From JAVBSX01 sp031549145 (GTDB lineage Bacteria > Planctomycetota > Planctomycetia > Pirellulales > Thermoguttaceae), in NCBI GenBank assembly GCA_031549145.1, contig JAVBQI010000002.1, positions 1-13,000 of the forward strand: DNA of 13,000 nucleotides, in the 5' to 3' direction. This document shows positions 4,947 through 12,699 of the stretch, piece after piece (within the stretch, counting starts at the first letter, position 1; each line of letters starts with the position of its first letter). Position numbers and translations under genes: made by a program. The notes under the pieces are model-generated. The model was not told the origin of the DNA. It saw nothing but the letters and a program-made list of their open reading frames with translations, and did no database searches.

Positions 4947-7900
4947 TCATTCGCCCAGCCGAAACCGGTCCGAATTCTGAAACCAGTATTCGTCCGATTC
5001 GGCCCATTGAACGATTGCCTTCGCGGTTGCTTGTTCGTAAAGGGCGAGTGTCGCGATATCGACGGTTTGCGGTACGTTCGAGGATGCCATCTCGGAAGAT
5101 TCCGTTTCCTGGAAAAATGTCGGCGTCAAAAACGAAAGGACAGCCGGGTCGCTTTCGTCCGCAACCGGGAGTGCCGCCTCGTTCTGCGCGGCAACCTGGG
5201 GGAGCATCTCCGAATTATCCGAAAGCTCGAAGGCGGCGAGGCTCAGGGTTGATGCTTTCGTATGAACCTGGAACGTGGTCAGGGAAAACGTGTACTTTTC
5301 TCCGAAAAGCGATTCCGTCGTAACCTGGAGCGAGAAGACACCGGCGGTATGATAAACGTGCGAGAGGAAAATCGTATTTCTCGGCCCGCCTTTGATTACG
5401 GTGTTTTCCGATCCGTCCCCCCATTGAATCGTCCAACTGACGATCGGGTCTTCCTGGGCATTGCTCGCGTCGATTCGCCATTTTTGTGCTTCGTCCTGCG
5501 AGAAACTCGACGGCCCAATAATACTGTAGCAAGGCAAGCCGTTGAGAATGTTGATATCCCAATCAATGGGGTCGCTCCGGTTGCCCGAACCGTCGACGAC
5601 GATCAACCTCGCCTTGTAGGGAGCGACCGGATCGCGAACGGCCCCGGTCGAATTGAAGGTTGCCGTTTTTTCGGTTTCTTCGCCTTGGGTCGCCGCCGAG
5701 CCGCTTTCGCCGTACAGACCGTTGTTGTTGAAGTCCCAAAGGTAGGTGATATTACTCTGCCCCGTTACGGAACCTGTCAGCTCAAGCGTTTGCCCCAACC
5801 GAATCGCGTGGGACGCGGCGGTAATCCTCGGCACAAGGCTCCCCTGCCGTTCGCAGGCCCCCAGATCGACCTTCGTGCCGGAGAGACGTTGATATCCGCT
5901 CCCCCGGACATCGGTTGTTAATTTGGTCGTTCCCTTGCCGACGGAGTTGTCGTAATTTCCCGCATCGACCGCGAGGCTGGTTTCCGAAAGCGGGTACGTC
6001 AACTGCCCGTTGTAATACGAAGGCGAAGCAAACCCGGGGCTTTTCGGCGAAGAATGCGTTCCGACTATGTTGCCGTTCGTGCCGTCGACCAATCCGACCA
6101 TGCCGGTTCCGTCTCCGATCAAATTACAGGAGCCGGACAACATTCCGTTGTCGCCGGTCGTGTTGCGATACACGAAAATATCGGTCGTGCCGTAGGAAAA
6201 ATTATCCGCGACGATCGAGTTCGTCAACACGACGGTCGATTTCGAACCGACGACCATTCCCCCGACGGTATCGGAAAGATTTCGGGTTACGCTCAAATGC
6301 GTCAATTTGGACGTCGCTTCGAGAAAAACCAGACCGCCGCCGAACGGCGATTCGTTCCGGGCGATCGTCGCGTTCGCGAACAACGAATTCCCATACTGTT
6401 GGTAAAACGCTCCCCCTTCCTCTTTCGAAGCGTTGTCGTAAAACGAAACGTTGATCAATGTCGATTGAGTGTTGTTTTGATAAAGCCCGCCGCCGTTCCG
6501 CGCGAAGTTTCCGGAAAGAACGAAATCGTTCGCGTCCAACGTTCCGTTCTTGATATAAACACCCCCTCCGAGCCCGAGCGTAGAAACACGGGAATCCCGA
6601 ACGGCGAGATTGTTTAGGCTCAACGTCGCATGGTAAGCGAGAATCCCACCGCCGTTCGTCTCCGAGAGACCGTTTTTCAAGGTCAGTCCGGAAAGGCCGA
6701 TGTTGACCGAACCGACCGCCTTGATCACTCCGGATTTCCCTTGGGCGTCGATCGAAACGAGGTTCATTCCCGAGCCTTGGATCGTCATTCCGCCGAAAAT
6801 CTGAAGCGACACGCCGTTCAAAACGATCGTCCCGTTCAATCCGTCGGCGAATTTGATCACGTCCGATTCGGTAAAGGAACCGGCCGGGGCGTCGCCGACC
6901 TGCTTGTTGAAATTGGCCGCCTCAAACGCTTCCCGAAACGTCAGAATGCCGTCGTTTTTGATCTCATCGGCGAGGCTGGTCACCAAATAGGTGACGGCGC
7001 TTTTCGAGGCCGTGCTCCCTTCGACCGCTCCGATGTCGACCGTCGAGCCGGTGGTCCGGCTTTGGCCGCGGGCATCGGTCGTCACTCCCGAAGGAATCAG
7101 GCTCGTATTCCCTCGGCCCAGCACCGGGCTGCCGGAAAGAACGGGCAAAACGAGGATGTTGTTCCCCAAATCGGTCGGAGCCCCCAGCTTCGGATCGAGC
7201 GGAGAGGCCGCGGAACCGACCTGGTTGCCGTTGACGCCGTTTTGAATCGCTTTCGCCGTCGAGCCGCTCGGCAAAGCCGGGATGCCGACGCCGACGCCGA
7301 TCAGGTTGTTTGAACCGGAAAAAATCGTGATCGGTTTCGTCTCGCCGCTGATATCCAAGCCGGAGACCGCGGTGTTGGCCGCGACGATCGAATTGTTGAT
7401 CGTAACCGTCCCGGAATTGATCCGGATGCCGCCCCCCGCCGCCGTCGCGATGTTTTTGGAGATCGTCAAATTCGAATACGTCCCAATCGCCGTTGCGGCG
7501 GAAATCGAGTTCTCAACAAAAAACGCCCCGCCGTAACCGGCGACGTTTTGCGAGCAGGTTACATTTGTCAAAAAGAGCGTCCCCTGTTGGTATACGGCTC
7601 CGCCGAGTCCGACATCGGCGTACCGATCCGCGGCGACGTTACCGATCAGGGACGCGTTCAAAAAGGTCGCGCTGCCCCCCGATTGGTAAAACCCGCCGCC
7701 GTACCAGGCGGTGTTGCCCGAAATCATCGAACTGCTCACGTTCAGCGTTCCGTAGGTTTGCGAGAGCCCGCCGCCGCGAAACTCGGCGTAATTGTCGAGC
7801 AGGTACGAAGAAACGATCACGAGATCACCGTCAAGAACGTGTATCCCGCCCCCTTGCTGACCCGCCGAATTGCCGGAAATGCGCGAGTTCGTCAAAGAAA

Positions 7901-8630
7901 CCTTTCCCCGGTCGACATACAACGCTCCGCCGTATTGGTCGGCTTGATTGCCGGAAAGCTGGAGGTTGCTCAAGGTCATATTGTTGCAGTTGACAAGCGC
8001 GATCCCCCCGCCGCTGGTCCAGTAGGCGGGAACCGTTCCGGAATGAACGCTGCTCAAACTCGCGTTGCCGGCGGTGATCGTTAGCCCGTCGAGGGTCAAC
8101 CCTTGCGTCATACTTGAACCGTACAAAACCGAATAGGCGTTGTCCAACAAGGAATTCGGGTCCTGGAAATCGTCGTTCTTCGCGAGATCACCGCTCAAAA
8201 TCGTTTCGTGAACGAAAGAGCCGTCCGAATTTTTCGCTCGTCCGGCGAGCGAGGTTTCCGTCCCGGCGAAACCGCCGTACAGCGAGACCCCGTCGATCAA
8301 GGCAAACGTTTCGCTCCGCGCCTCGGCGTAATTCGTTCGCACGGTCGGGGTGTACGTTCCCTCGGCGATCCAAATTTCCGTGATGTTGCGCGAGGTGTCC
8401 TGGGCATATTCCAATGCGGATTGGAGCGAGGAAAAAGCGGTGCTCCAACTCGCACCGCTCCCGGGCGAAACGACATCCGCATCGACGAAGAGCGTCGTCA
8501 GCACGCAGCGTTCTTCCAAGAATTCCAAATGCAACTTCCGGGATCGGCTCCATCGGGAAAGACCCGACTCGCGGTCGATTTTCTTCTGGGACTGGAATTT
8601 GCGGACGATATTGTCGAGAAAGTCAAACAT
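4947..8630 (-). CDS. Planctomycete surface protein: two parallel-beta-helix modules plus PKD-like domains
   Basis: A 1227-residue exported protein. The planctomycete extracellular motif RKLHLEFLEERCVLT is at 31-45 after a basic leader, in place of a classical signal peptide. Module 1 (about 46-540) has repeating GGG/GGA turns such as 'SGGGIAL', 'YGGALYVDRG' and 'GGGIHVLDG', and ends in TTDARGQ...VDIGAVE. Module 2 (about 546-928) opens 'TYLVTSLADE...GILTFREAFEAAN' (CSLREA-like), repeats the GGG turns and ends TTDVRGS...VDLGACE; these endings match the choice-of-anchor-Q style of beta-helix proteins. Two PKD-like domains follow ('ITYLWDFNNNG' near 961-971; 'IQWGDGSENT' and 'HVYHTAGVFSLQV' at 1068-1103), then a 100-residue acidic tail with no anchor, dockerin or sortase signal. 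A catalytic site is not visible; adhesion, or binding or cleavage of polysaccharide, is possible. ATG at 8628-8630 was chosen because it sits 30 residues before the export motif; an in-frame TTG farther upstream (8694-8696) adds 22 residues without family likeness. No Shine-Dalgarno is seen. Confidence 0.88.
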   Translation of the reverse strand: MFDFLDNIVRKFQSQKKIDRESGLSRWSRSRKLHLEFLEERCVLTTLFVDADVVSPGSGASWSTAFSSLQSALEYAQDTSRNITEIWIAEGTYTPTVRTNYAEARSETFALIDGVSLYGGFAGTETSLAGRAKNSDGSFVHETILSGDLAKNDDFQDPNSLLDNAYSVLYGSSMTQGLTLDGLTITAGNASLSSVHSGTVPAYWTSGGGIALVNCNNMTLSNLQLSGNQADQYGGALYVDRGKVSLTNSRISGNSAGQQGGGIHVLDGDLVIVSSYLLDNYAEFRGGGLSQTYGTLNVSSSMISGNTAWYGGGFYQSGGSATFLNASLIGNVAADRYADVGLGGAVYQQGTLFLTNVTCSQNVAGYGGAFFVENSISAATAIGTYSNLTISKNIATAAGGGIRINSGTVTINNSIVAANTAVSGLDISGETKPITIFSGSNNLIGVGVGIPALPSGSTAKAIQNGVNGNQVGSAASPLDPKLGAPTDLGNNILVLPVLSGSPVLGRGNTSLIPSGVTTDARGQSRTTGSTVDIGAVEGSTASKSAVTYLVTSLADEIKNDGILTFREAFEAANFNKQVGDAPAGSFTESDVIKFADGLNGTIVLNGVSLQIFGGMTIQGSGMNLVSIDAQGKSGVIKAVGSVNIGLSGLTLKNGLSETNGGGILAYHATLSLNNLAVRDSRVSTLGLGGGVYIKNGTLDANDFVLSGNFARNGGGLYQNNTQSTLINVSFYDNASKEEGGAFYQQYGNSLFANATIARNESPFGGGLVFLEATSKLTHLSVTRNLSDTVGGMVVGSKSTVVLTNSIVADNFSYGTTDIFVYRNTTGDNGMLSGSCNLIGDGTGMVGLVDGTNGNIVGTHSSPKSPGFASPSYYNGQLTYPLSETSLAVDAGNYDNSVGKGTTKLTTDVRGSGYQRLSGTKVDLGACERQGSLVPRITAASHAIRLGQTLELTGSVTGQSNITYLWDFNNNGLYGESGSAATQGEETEKTATFNSTGAVRDPVAPYKARLIVVDGSGNRSDPIDWDINILNGLPCYSIIGPSSFSQDEAQKWRIDASNAQEDPIVSWTIQWGDGSENTVIKGGPRNTIFLSHVYHTAGVFSLQVTTESLFGEKYTFSLTTFQVHTKASTLSLAAFELSDNSEMLPQVAAQNEAALPVADESDPAVLSFLTPTFFQETESSEMASSNVPQTVDIATLALYEQATAKAIVQWAESDEYWFQNSDRFRLGE

Positions 8631-8707
8631 CTCGTAGGGTAGGGTAAATAATTGCGGATCGTAACGAAAATTCGCTTTGCAACAAATTTGCGGCAAATAG
8701 TGGGATA

Positions 8708-8734
8708 ATTATACGGTTATGATACATTATGCAA
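8708..8734 (-). promoter_or_regulatory. Candidate promoter of the beta-helix protein gene
   Basis: On the minus strand a perfect TATAAT (8708-8713) is preceded by TTGCAT (8729-8734) with a 15-base spacer, slightly short. It would give a leader of about 70 bases before the ATG at 8630. The surrounding sequence is clearly AT-rich compared with the flanking genes. Confidence 0.45.
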
Positions 8735-8812
8735 GCGTTCGGTTCAATCATACCGGCAACAAACCGAAAGAAATTTGTGCTTTTATATGAAAATCGACAC
8801 AAAAACAGCAGT

Positions 8813-8877
8813 CCGAAGCGTCAGCGCCGGGTTTGTCCCGCGTTCCCACTCCGAGAACCGGGCGCTGACGCTTCCGG
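8813..8877. repeat. Palindromic intergenic repeat, type B
   Basis: The arms CCGAAGCGTCAGCGCC... (8813-8833) and AACCGGGCGCTGACG... (8856-8877) are inverted complements with one clear mismatch, around a 22-base centre. The sequence differs from the type A repeat at 1371 and 9065. Only one copy is in the window; its placement between genes and its form resemble dispersed REP-like elements. Confidence 0.75.
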
Positions 8878-8913
8878 CTGCGGCCCGTTCTCTCGCCCCT
8901 TCGCAGACCCCAC

Positions 8914-8941
8914 TTGTGCGAAAAATTGAGATTTCTATAAT
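8914..8941 (+). promoter_or_regulatory. Promoter of tRNA-Gly
   Basis: A perfect TATAAT at 8936-8941 lies 19 bases before the mature tRNA 5' end; TTGTGC at 8914-8919, 16 bases farther upstream, is a weak -35 match. Transcription would start near 8948, giving a leader of about a dozen bases. Confidence 0.55.
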
Positions 8942-8960
8942 GGGAAAAACCTCGAACACT

Positions 8961-9031
8961 GCGCCCTTAGTGTAGCGGTAACACGATAGCTTCCCAAGCT
9001 GTAATTGAGGGTTCGACTCCCTTAGGGCGCT
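8961..9031 (+). tRNA. trnG: tRNA-Gly, anticodon CCC
   Basis: A complete cloverleaf can be drawn: acceptor GCGCCCT/AGGGCGC (7 pairs), D-stem GTGT/ACAC, anticodon stem ATAGC/GCTGT with loop TTCCCAA (8991-8997) and anticodon CCC at 8993-8995, short variable AATT, and T-arm GAGGG-TTCGACT-CCCTT. The discriminator is T (9031), as is usual for bacterial tRNA-Gly, and the 3' CCA is not encoded, so it must be added by nucleotidyltransferase. The CCC anticodon reads GGG glycine codons. It is the only plus-strand gene here and has its own promoter. Confidence 0.96.
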
Positions 9032-9064
9032 TCTTCTCGATCTTCAAAAAATCCTGGACGACAA

Positions 9065-9133
9065 AATCAGAGCCGCGACCGTGAGGGAGCGGTACATCAG
9101 GACAACCGCTTCCTTGCGGTCGCGGCTCCGATT
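9065..9133. repeat. Palindromic intergenic repeat, type A, copy 2
   Basis: A 69-base palindrome with arms starting AATCAGAGCCGCGACCG and ending GGTCGCGGCTCCGATT, the same family as 1371-1440. On the plus strand it is followed by TTGTTTTT (9132-9140), 34 bases after the tRNA, so it may serve as the tRNA terminator. The in-frame peptide LPHGRGSD from this repeat is not a gene. Confidence 0.87.
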
Positions 9134-9150
9134 TGTTTTTCCGAAAATAA

Positions 9151-9202
9151 AAAAAGAGCCGCATGTTACGTCGGAATACCGACTACACATGCGGCTCTTT
9201 TT
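9151..9202. terminator. Strong bidirectional rho-independent terminator
   Basis: AAAAAGAGCCGCATGT (9151-9166) pairs with ACATGCGGCTCTTTTTT (9186-9202), with a second perfect stem GTCGG-AATA-CCGAC inside. T-runs lie on both sides, so it can work in both directions. On the minus strand it begins 18 bases after the oxidoreductase stop; on the plus strand it would stop any read-through from the tRNA. Confidence 0.92.
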
Positions 9203-9219
9203 TTCGAAAAACACGGACC

Positions 9220-10593
9220 TTACCGCGGTTCGGTGATTCCCGGTTTCGCGATCGGGTAATTTCCGTTGGCATCGGGCATCACCGGGGAGTCGCCGTTGAT
9301 GTCGAGCTTTTCAAAGCCCGGAGCCAATTCGACGTCGGAATTGACGACCTCGTCCCAGAAAATTTCCTTGCCGGATTCCGTCGCCATTCTCCCGAGAATC
9401 CCGACCATCGCCGCGTCGGCGCAGCGATCGGTTTCGTTGTACGGCTTGTCGGCACGAATCGCGGCGAACAACCGGTCGTGCTCGACCTGGTACTTGTTCA
9501 ACTTGTCGCCACCGTATTTCCAAACGAGATTTTCCGGCTTGGTGTGCCCGACCTTCCAGTTCCGGTCTTTAACGATCCGGGACGCATTTTCCTGTCCTTC
9601 GCCGAGAATCGCGGTTCCTTTGGTCCCGTTGACGACGGCCCCGAAAAAGCCCCAAGTGTTCGCCTGTTGCCGCAATTGCACCATCATTTGTGAGCCGTCG
9701 GCATACGTGTATTCGTAAGCGCAGTGGTCGAACATCTGGTCCTTGACCTCCCGGACCTGTCGCCCCCCCTGTCCCTGACAGGAAACCGGCCATTCGTTTC
9801 GCGCCCAGCAGGCGGCGTCGAGATTGTGAATCATCCAATCGAGCGCGAAGCTCCCGCACAGCCAGGTAAAGCAGTTGAAGTTTTGCAGTTGGTGATGCAG
9901 CGGCGTCATGTCCGGGGTTTTTTCGCCGCACGGGAACGGCCCGTGAACGCGGTACACCCAACTCGCGATGATTTCGCCGATCTCTCCGTCATGAATCCGT
10001 TTGATACATTCCTCGACGCCGGGATCGTGCCGAGTCATCAGCCCGCCGGCGATCTTCAGGTTCTTTTCGGACGCTTTTTTGCCGAGCGTCTTGACCTTGC
10101 GGTAGCCGGGGCCGTCGACGCAAAACGACTTTTCCATAAAAACGTGGACCCCTTTTTCGACGGCGTATTCGAGGTGCGGCGGCCGGAAAAGCGGCGGCGT
10201 GCAAAGGAGGATCACCCCGCCGGGGCCGATCGCGTCGATCGCGTGTTTGTAGGAATCGAACCCGACGAAACGGCGTTCGACGGGAACGTCGACCTGATCC
10301 TCGAACTCGGCCGAAATCGAGCCGAAACTCCCTTCGACCTTGTGCTTGAATGCATCGGCCAGAGCCCAGAGCTTAACCGGTCCCTGCTTGGAGGTTTGCA
10401 AAGCGTTGACGGCCGCGCCGGTTCCCCGACCGCCGCAACCGACGAGGGCGACCTTGATCGTATTGTTTTCGGCGGCGTGCACTCGCGGGGTTGTGCCCCC
10501 GGCGAGCAAGGCTCCGGCGGTTGTCAGGCCTGCGGCCTTGAGAAATTGGCGTCGTGATCGAATCGGTTGGTCCGAGGAATGGGTATCAAACAT
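9220..10593 (-). CDS. Gfo/Idh/MocA-family oxidoreductase, Tat-exported
   Basis: A 457-residue NAD(P)-dependent sugar or inositol-type dehydrogenase family protein. It starts with a twin-arginine signal: SRRQFLK at 13-19, a hydrophobic stretch, and a likely cleavage after VHA (38-40). The Rossmann motif GCGGRG (52-57) follows in 'IKVALVGCGGRGTG'. EKS (154-156) takes the place of the family's EKP and keeps the lysine; D252-x3-H256 in LDWMIHN fits the family's DxxxH catalytic motif. The natural substrate cannot be read from sequence; planctomycetes carry many paralogues thought to act on polysaccharide-derived sugars outside the cytoplasm. The ATG at 10591-10593 has a GGAGA ribosome site about 8 bases away. 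The gene is followed by the terminator at 9151-9202 and preceded by a hairpin with a T-run at 10621-10649, so it is probably transcribed separately from the gene upstream. Confidence 0.92.
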   Translation of the reverse strand: MFDTHSSDQPIRSRRQFLKAAGLTTAGALLAGGTTPRVHAAENNTIKVALVGCGGRGTGAAVNALQTSKQGPVKLWALADAFKHKVEGSFGSISAEFEDQVDVPVERRFVGFDSYKHAIDAIGPGGVILLCTPPLFRPPHLEYAVEKGVHVFMEKSFCVDGPGYRKVKTLGKKASEKNLKIAGGLMTRHDPGVEECIKRIHDGEIGEIIASWVYRVHGPFPCGEKTPDMTPLHHQLQNFNCFTWLCGSFALDWMIHNLDAACWARNEWPVSCQGQGGRQVREVKDQMFDHCAYEYTYADGSQMMVQLRQQANTWGFFGAVVNGTKGTAILGEGQENASRIVKDRNWKVGHTKPENLVWKYGGDKLNKYQVEHDRLFAAIRADKPYNETDRCADAAMVGILGRMATESGKEIFWDEVVNSDVELAPGFEKLDINGDSPVMPDANGNYPIAKPGITEPR

Positions 10594-10620
10594 GGGCTTT
10601 CTCCGTGAATGCGGTTAATA

Positions 10621-10649
10621 AAAAAACACTTCCGCCGGAATCCGGGCGG
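10621..10649 (-). terminator. Rho-independent terminator after the membrane-protein gene
   Basis: CCGCCGGA (10632-10639) pairs with TCCGGGCGG (10641-10649) with one bulged base and a minimal loop; on the minus strand it is followed by AGTGTTTTTT (complement of 10621-10630). It lies 25 bases after the stop of the 602-residue gene and 28 bases before the oxidoreductase start. The one-base apex means some central pairs must open. Confidence 0.65.
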
Positions 10650-10673
10650 TTTCGAATACAGTTCATTCTCCCT

Positions 10674-12482
10674 TTATACCAAATCCGGCCAGGAAATAAC
10701 AGGGGAGATTTTTTCGGCGGGACCGTCGGCGTCTTCCGGCGATTCCGGTTCCTCGATCACTGGCGGCGGCGGGAGCGGCATGCGGCGGCGGATGTCGTCG
10801 CCGCGAGGGTCGTCCGCCCAGCCCCGGCCGTCCTCGTCGATGCCGTTCGGGCCGACGCTGTAAAGCAGGAAACCGGGCTCGCCGTCCGCCGACGGTTTCA
10901 GGAGGTAACGAAACGGCGCCTTCGAAAACGGATCGACGGAAACTTCGTCGATCTCATGCTCCGGCAAATCGACCAATCGCTCGGGATAATGGCCGTGCTC
11001 CCGCCGATAGGCTTCCAGGGCGAATGCAAGATAAGTCAACACGGCCTCGGTCTGTCGCTTTTTGAGACTGATTCGCCAAGGTTCGTAGGTGGCAAAGAGC
11101 ATTCCTTCCATCGTCCGGGCGATCAGAGCCGACGGCGCACCGATCTGACCGTACCAGGCCAAGGTTTTGAGAATCTCGTACATGTCGGGAATTTCTCTTT
11201 TATCGTTGAGCTCCGAGGTGTCGTTGAAAAATTGCCGCTCCATTTCGTCGAAACGCCGGTTCAGTCGAGTCATGATGATTCCCAAGCGACAGAACCGTAA
11301 CCCGATCCGCTGCTTAAATCGGTCAAAGTCGCTCCTGTCACGAGACAGAGCGTCTTCGTCCATGAGATGCTGGGCGGAGTCGAGTGCCGTGAAGCGTTCG
11401 TTGAGAAGGAAGCCCTTGATCTCGTCGTCGCGGAACGGTTGCTGAAACGGAGCGATTTCATCGAGCTTGCGGCGGATCTCTTCGGCAGACCAGCCGGAAC
11501 GGATCATCACCGCTTCGGCGGCGCGATCGGTCTCGCTCATGATCGAATTATCGATCAGCGAAGAGCTCATGTTCCAAACGGCCCGGCGATGGTGTCCGGC
11601 GATCCGGTACATCGCGAGCACGTCGTCCCAGGCGGCGTCGATCTCGCCGACCGCCAGCCGGTAGCCGACTCGAACTTCGAGGCTTCGCACCATCTCCCGG
11701 CAGCAATGATCGTTGATAAAAACCGAGTCGAGGAAAGTGTTGCCGAATAACAACGGCAGGTACAAGACCGGCTTCCGGGCGGCGACGGCGAACTGATCGA
11801 GAGCCGCGTCGTTCCCGTCGAGCCAGCGGCGGACGATCGGCTTCGCCTCTTCGGACCAGGGAAGGGTCGTTTCCCGGCAGGAGGATTTGTTGAGTATTTG
11901 GCTTTCTTCCGGCGGGAGTGCCCGGGCGAACGACCGCCAATCGACGAACGTGAGTTTCGGCTCGGTGTCCGTCGGCAGGTCGAGGTAACGGCAAAGCCGG
12001 TCCCAGTGTTGGTCCTTGAGCTGAAAATCGAACAAGGAACGACCGAACGTCTCGATCAACAGACGGAACCCGTTATCCTCCGCCGGGCCGCCGGGGTCGA
12101 GTTGCTTGTCGATCACGGCATGATAGTCGATCCCGTAAAACGTTTTCGCCCGGGGCTCCGTCAGGTAGGTTGTCTGCCGCGAAATGGAAAACGGCGGAAT
12201 CACGAACGCGCTCGACACCCAGATCGCGATAATGACGCCGAGCCCCCAAACGGCGGTAATCCAACTCCGTTGCGGCCGTCCCAACCAACGGGCGACCGGG
12301 AGAAAGAACAGCCCGAGGGCGATTCCGAGGAACAGCAGCAACGGAATGTCTTGAAGAAGCAGGATTTTGACGCCGCCGAGCATCCAGAGTATGGCGACGA
12401 ACCAAAAGAGGGTCCAGTACCACTTCGCCTTTTTAGGCGGCTTGGGATCGGGCTTGCCGTTTTCCGTGGTGTTTGGCGACAT
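10674..12482 (-). CDS. Unrecognised membrane protein with three N-terminal TM segments and a 'YSVGPNG' C-terminal module
   Basis: I do not recognise a named family for this 602-residue protein. The first 20 residues are charged and proline-rich (PKPPKKAKW), followed by three hydrophobic segments at about 21-38, 40-62 and 73-96, so it is anchored in the membrane with a large soluble part after residue 100. Residues 492-559 read 'YRREHGHYPERLVDL', 'DPFSKAPFRYL' and 'FLLYSVGPNGIDEDGRG'. This pattern recurs at the C-terminus of planctomycete membrane proteins and resembles the pilin-like Tyr-Pro and Asp-Pro loops of type II secretion pseudopilins. The tail (560-602) is Pro/Glu-rich. The middle (100-480) looks mostly alpha-helical and has no visible catalytic motif. 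The ATG at 12480-12482 has only a weak purine tract (AAGAAG) upstream. A hairpin terminator at 10621-10649 follows the gene. Confidence 0.8.
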   Translation of the reverse strand: MSPNTTENGKPDPKPPKKAKWYWTLFWFVAILWMLGGVKILLLQDIPLLLFLGIALGLFFLPVARWLGRPQRSWITAVWGLGVIIAIWVSSAFVIPPFSISRQTTYLTEPRAKTFYGIDYHAVIDKQLDPGGPAEDNGFRLLIETFGRSLFDFQLKDQHWDRLCRYLDLPTDTEPKLTFVDWRSFARALPPEESQILNKSSCRETTLPWSEEAKPIVRRWLDGNDAALDQFAVAARKPVLYLPLLFGNTFLDSVFINDHCCREMVRSLEVRVGYRLAVGEIDAAWDDVLAMYRIAGHHRRAVWNMSSSLIDNSIMSETDRAAEAVMIRSGWSAEEIRRKLDEIAPFQQPFRDDEIKGFLLNERFTALDSAQHLMDEDALSRDRSDFDRFKQRIGLRFCRLGIIMTRLNRRFDEMERQFFNDTSELNDKREIPDMYEILKTLAWYGQIGAPSALIARTMEGMLFATYEPWRISLKKRQTEAVLTYLAFALEAYRREHGHYPERLVDLPEHEIDEVSVDPFSKAPFRYLLKPSADGEPGFLLYSVGPNGIDEDGRGWADDPRGDDIRRRMPLPPPPVIEEPESPEDADGPAEKISPVISWPDLV

Positions 12483-12559
12483 CGTGTTCTTCTTTTCAAA
12501 AAGGTTTTTGAGACTGTACGGAGTCCCGGAAAGCTTTGCCCCTTATGTTGGAATGGAAT

Positions 12560-12631
12560 CGTCACCCCCGCGCAGGCGGGGGGCCAGAGGGTTCGGTTTC
12601 CCTTTGGATCCCCGCCTGCGCGGGGATGACG
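12560..12631. repeat. Palindromic intergenic repeat, type C
   Basis: CGTCACCCCCGCGCAGG... (12560-12581) and CCCCGCCTGCGCGGGG... (12610-12631) are near-perfect inverted arms around a 28-base centre. The sequence (CCCCGC, CTGCGCGGGGATGACG) matches a REP-like palindrome seen in many unrelated bacteria, whose spurious translation gives HPRAGGDP / PACAGMT peptides. It lies between the partial propeller gene and the 602-residue gene. Confidence 0.85.
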
Positions 12632-12673
12632 GATTTTATTCAGTCTTCTCGAAGGTGTTCCGTCAAAAGGCTC

Positions 12674-12687
12674 CGGCGTCTGCGCCG
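12674..12687 (-). terminator. Short hairpin after the propeller gene (weak terminator)
   Basis: CGGCG (12674-12678) pairs with CGCCG (12683-12687) around TCTG, and on the minus strand is followed by GAGCCTTTTGA. It lies 12 bases past the stop of the propeller gene. Both stem and T-run are short, so this is a modest candidate. Confidence 0.4.
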
Positions 12688-12699
12688 CTCGGCAAACGG

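Larger units (their letters stand above)
8631..8960. other. Gene-free stretch between beta-helix gene and tRNA-Gly
   Basis: This divergent intergenic region holds a candidate promoter for the beta-helix gene (8708-8734, minus), a palindromic repeat (8813-8877), and the tRNA promoter (8914-8941, plus). Short open frames across it are translations of the repeat and are not supported as genes. Confidence 0.6.

Noticed and set aside
8961..9031. tRNA as an integration site for a mobile island
   Set aside because: No integrase gene and no direct repeat of the tRNA 3' end is visible in the window.
8813..9133. CRISPR-like array around the tRNA
   Set aside because: The repeats are palindromes of two different families, not evenly spaced direct repeats with unique spacers, and no cas gene is near.
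8967..9164. 65-residue minus-strand open frame across the tRNA
   Set aside because: It is antisense to the tRNA and translates the type A repeat (LPHGRGSD).
9724..10557. Plus-strand open frame opposite the oxidoreductase
   Set aside because: Antisense to the Rossmann and catalytic motifs of a well-supported gene; no recognisable domain.
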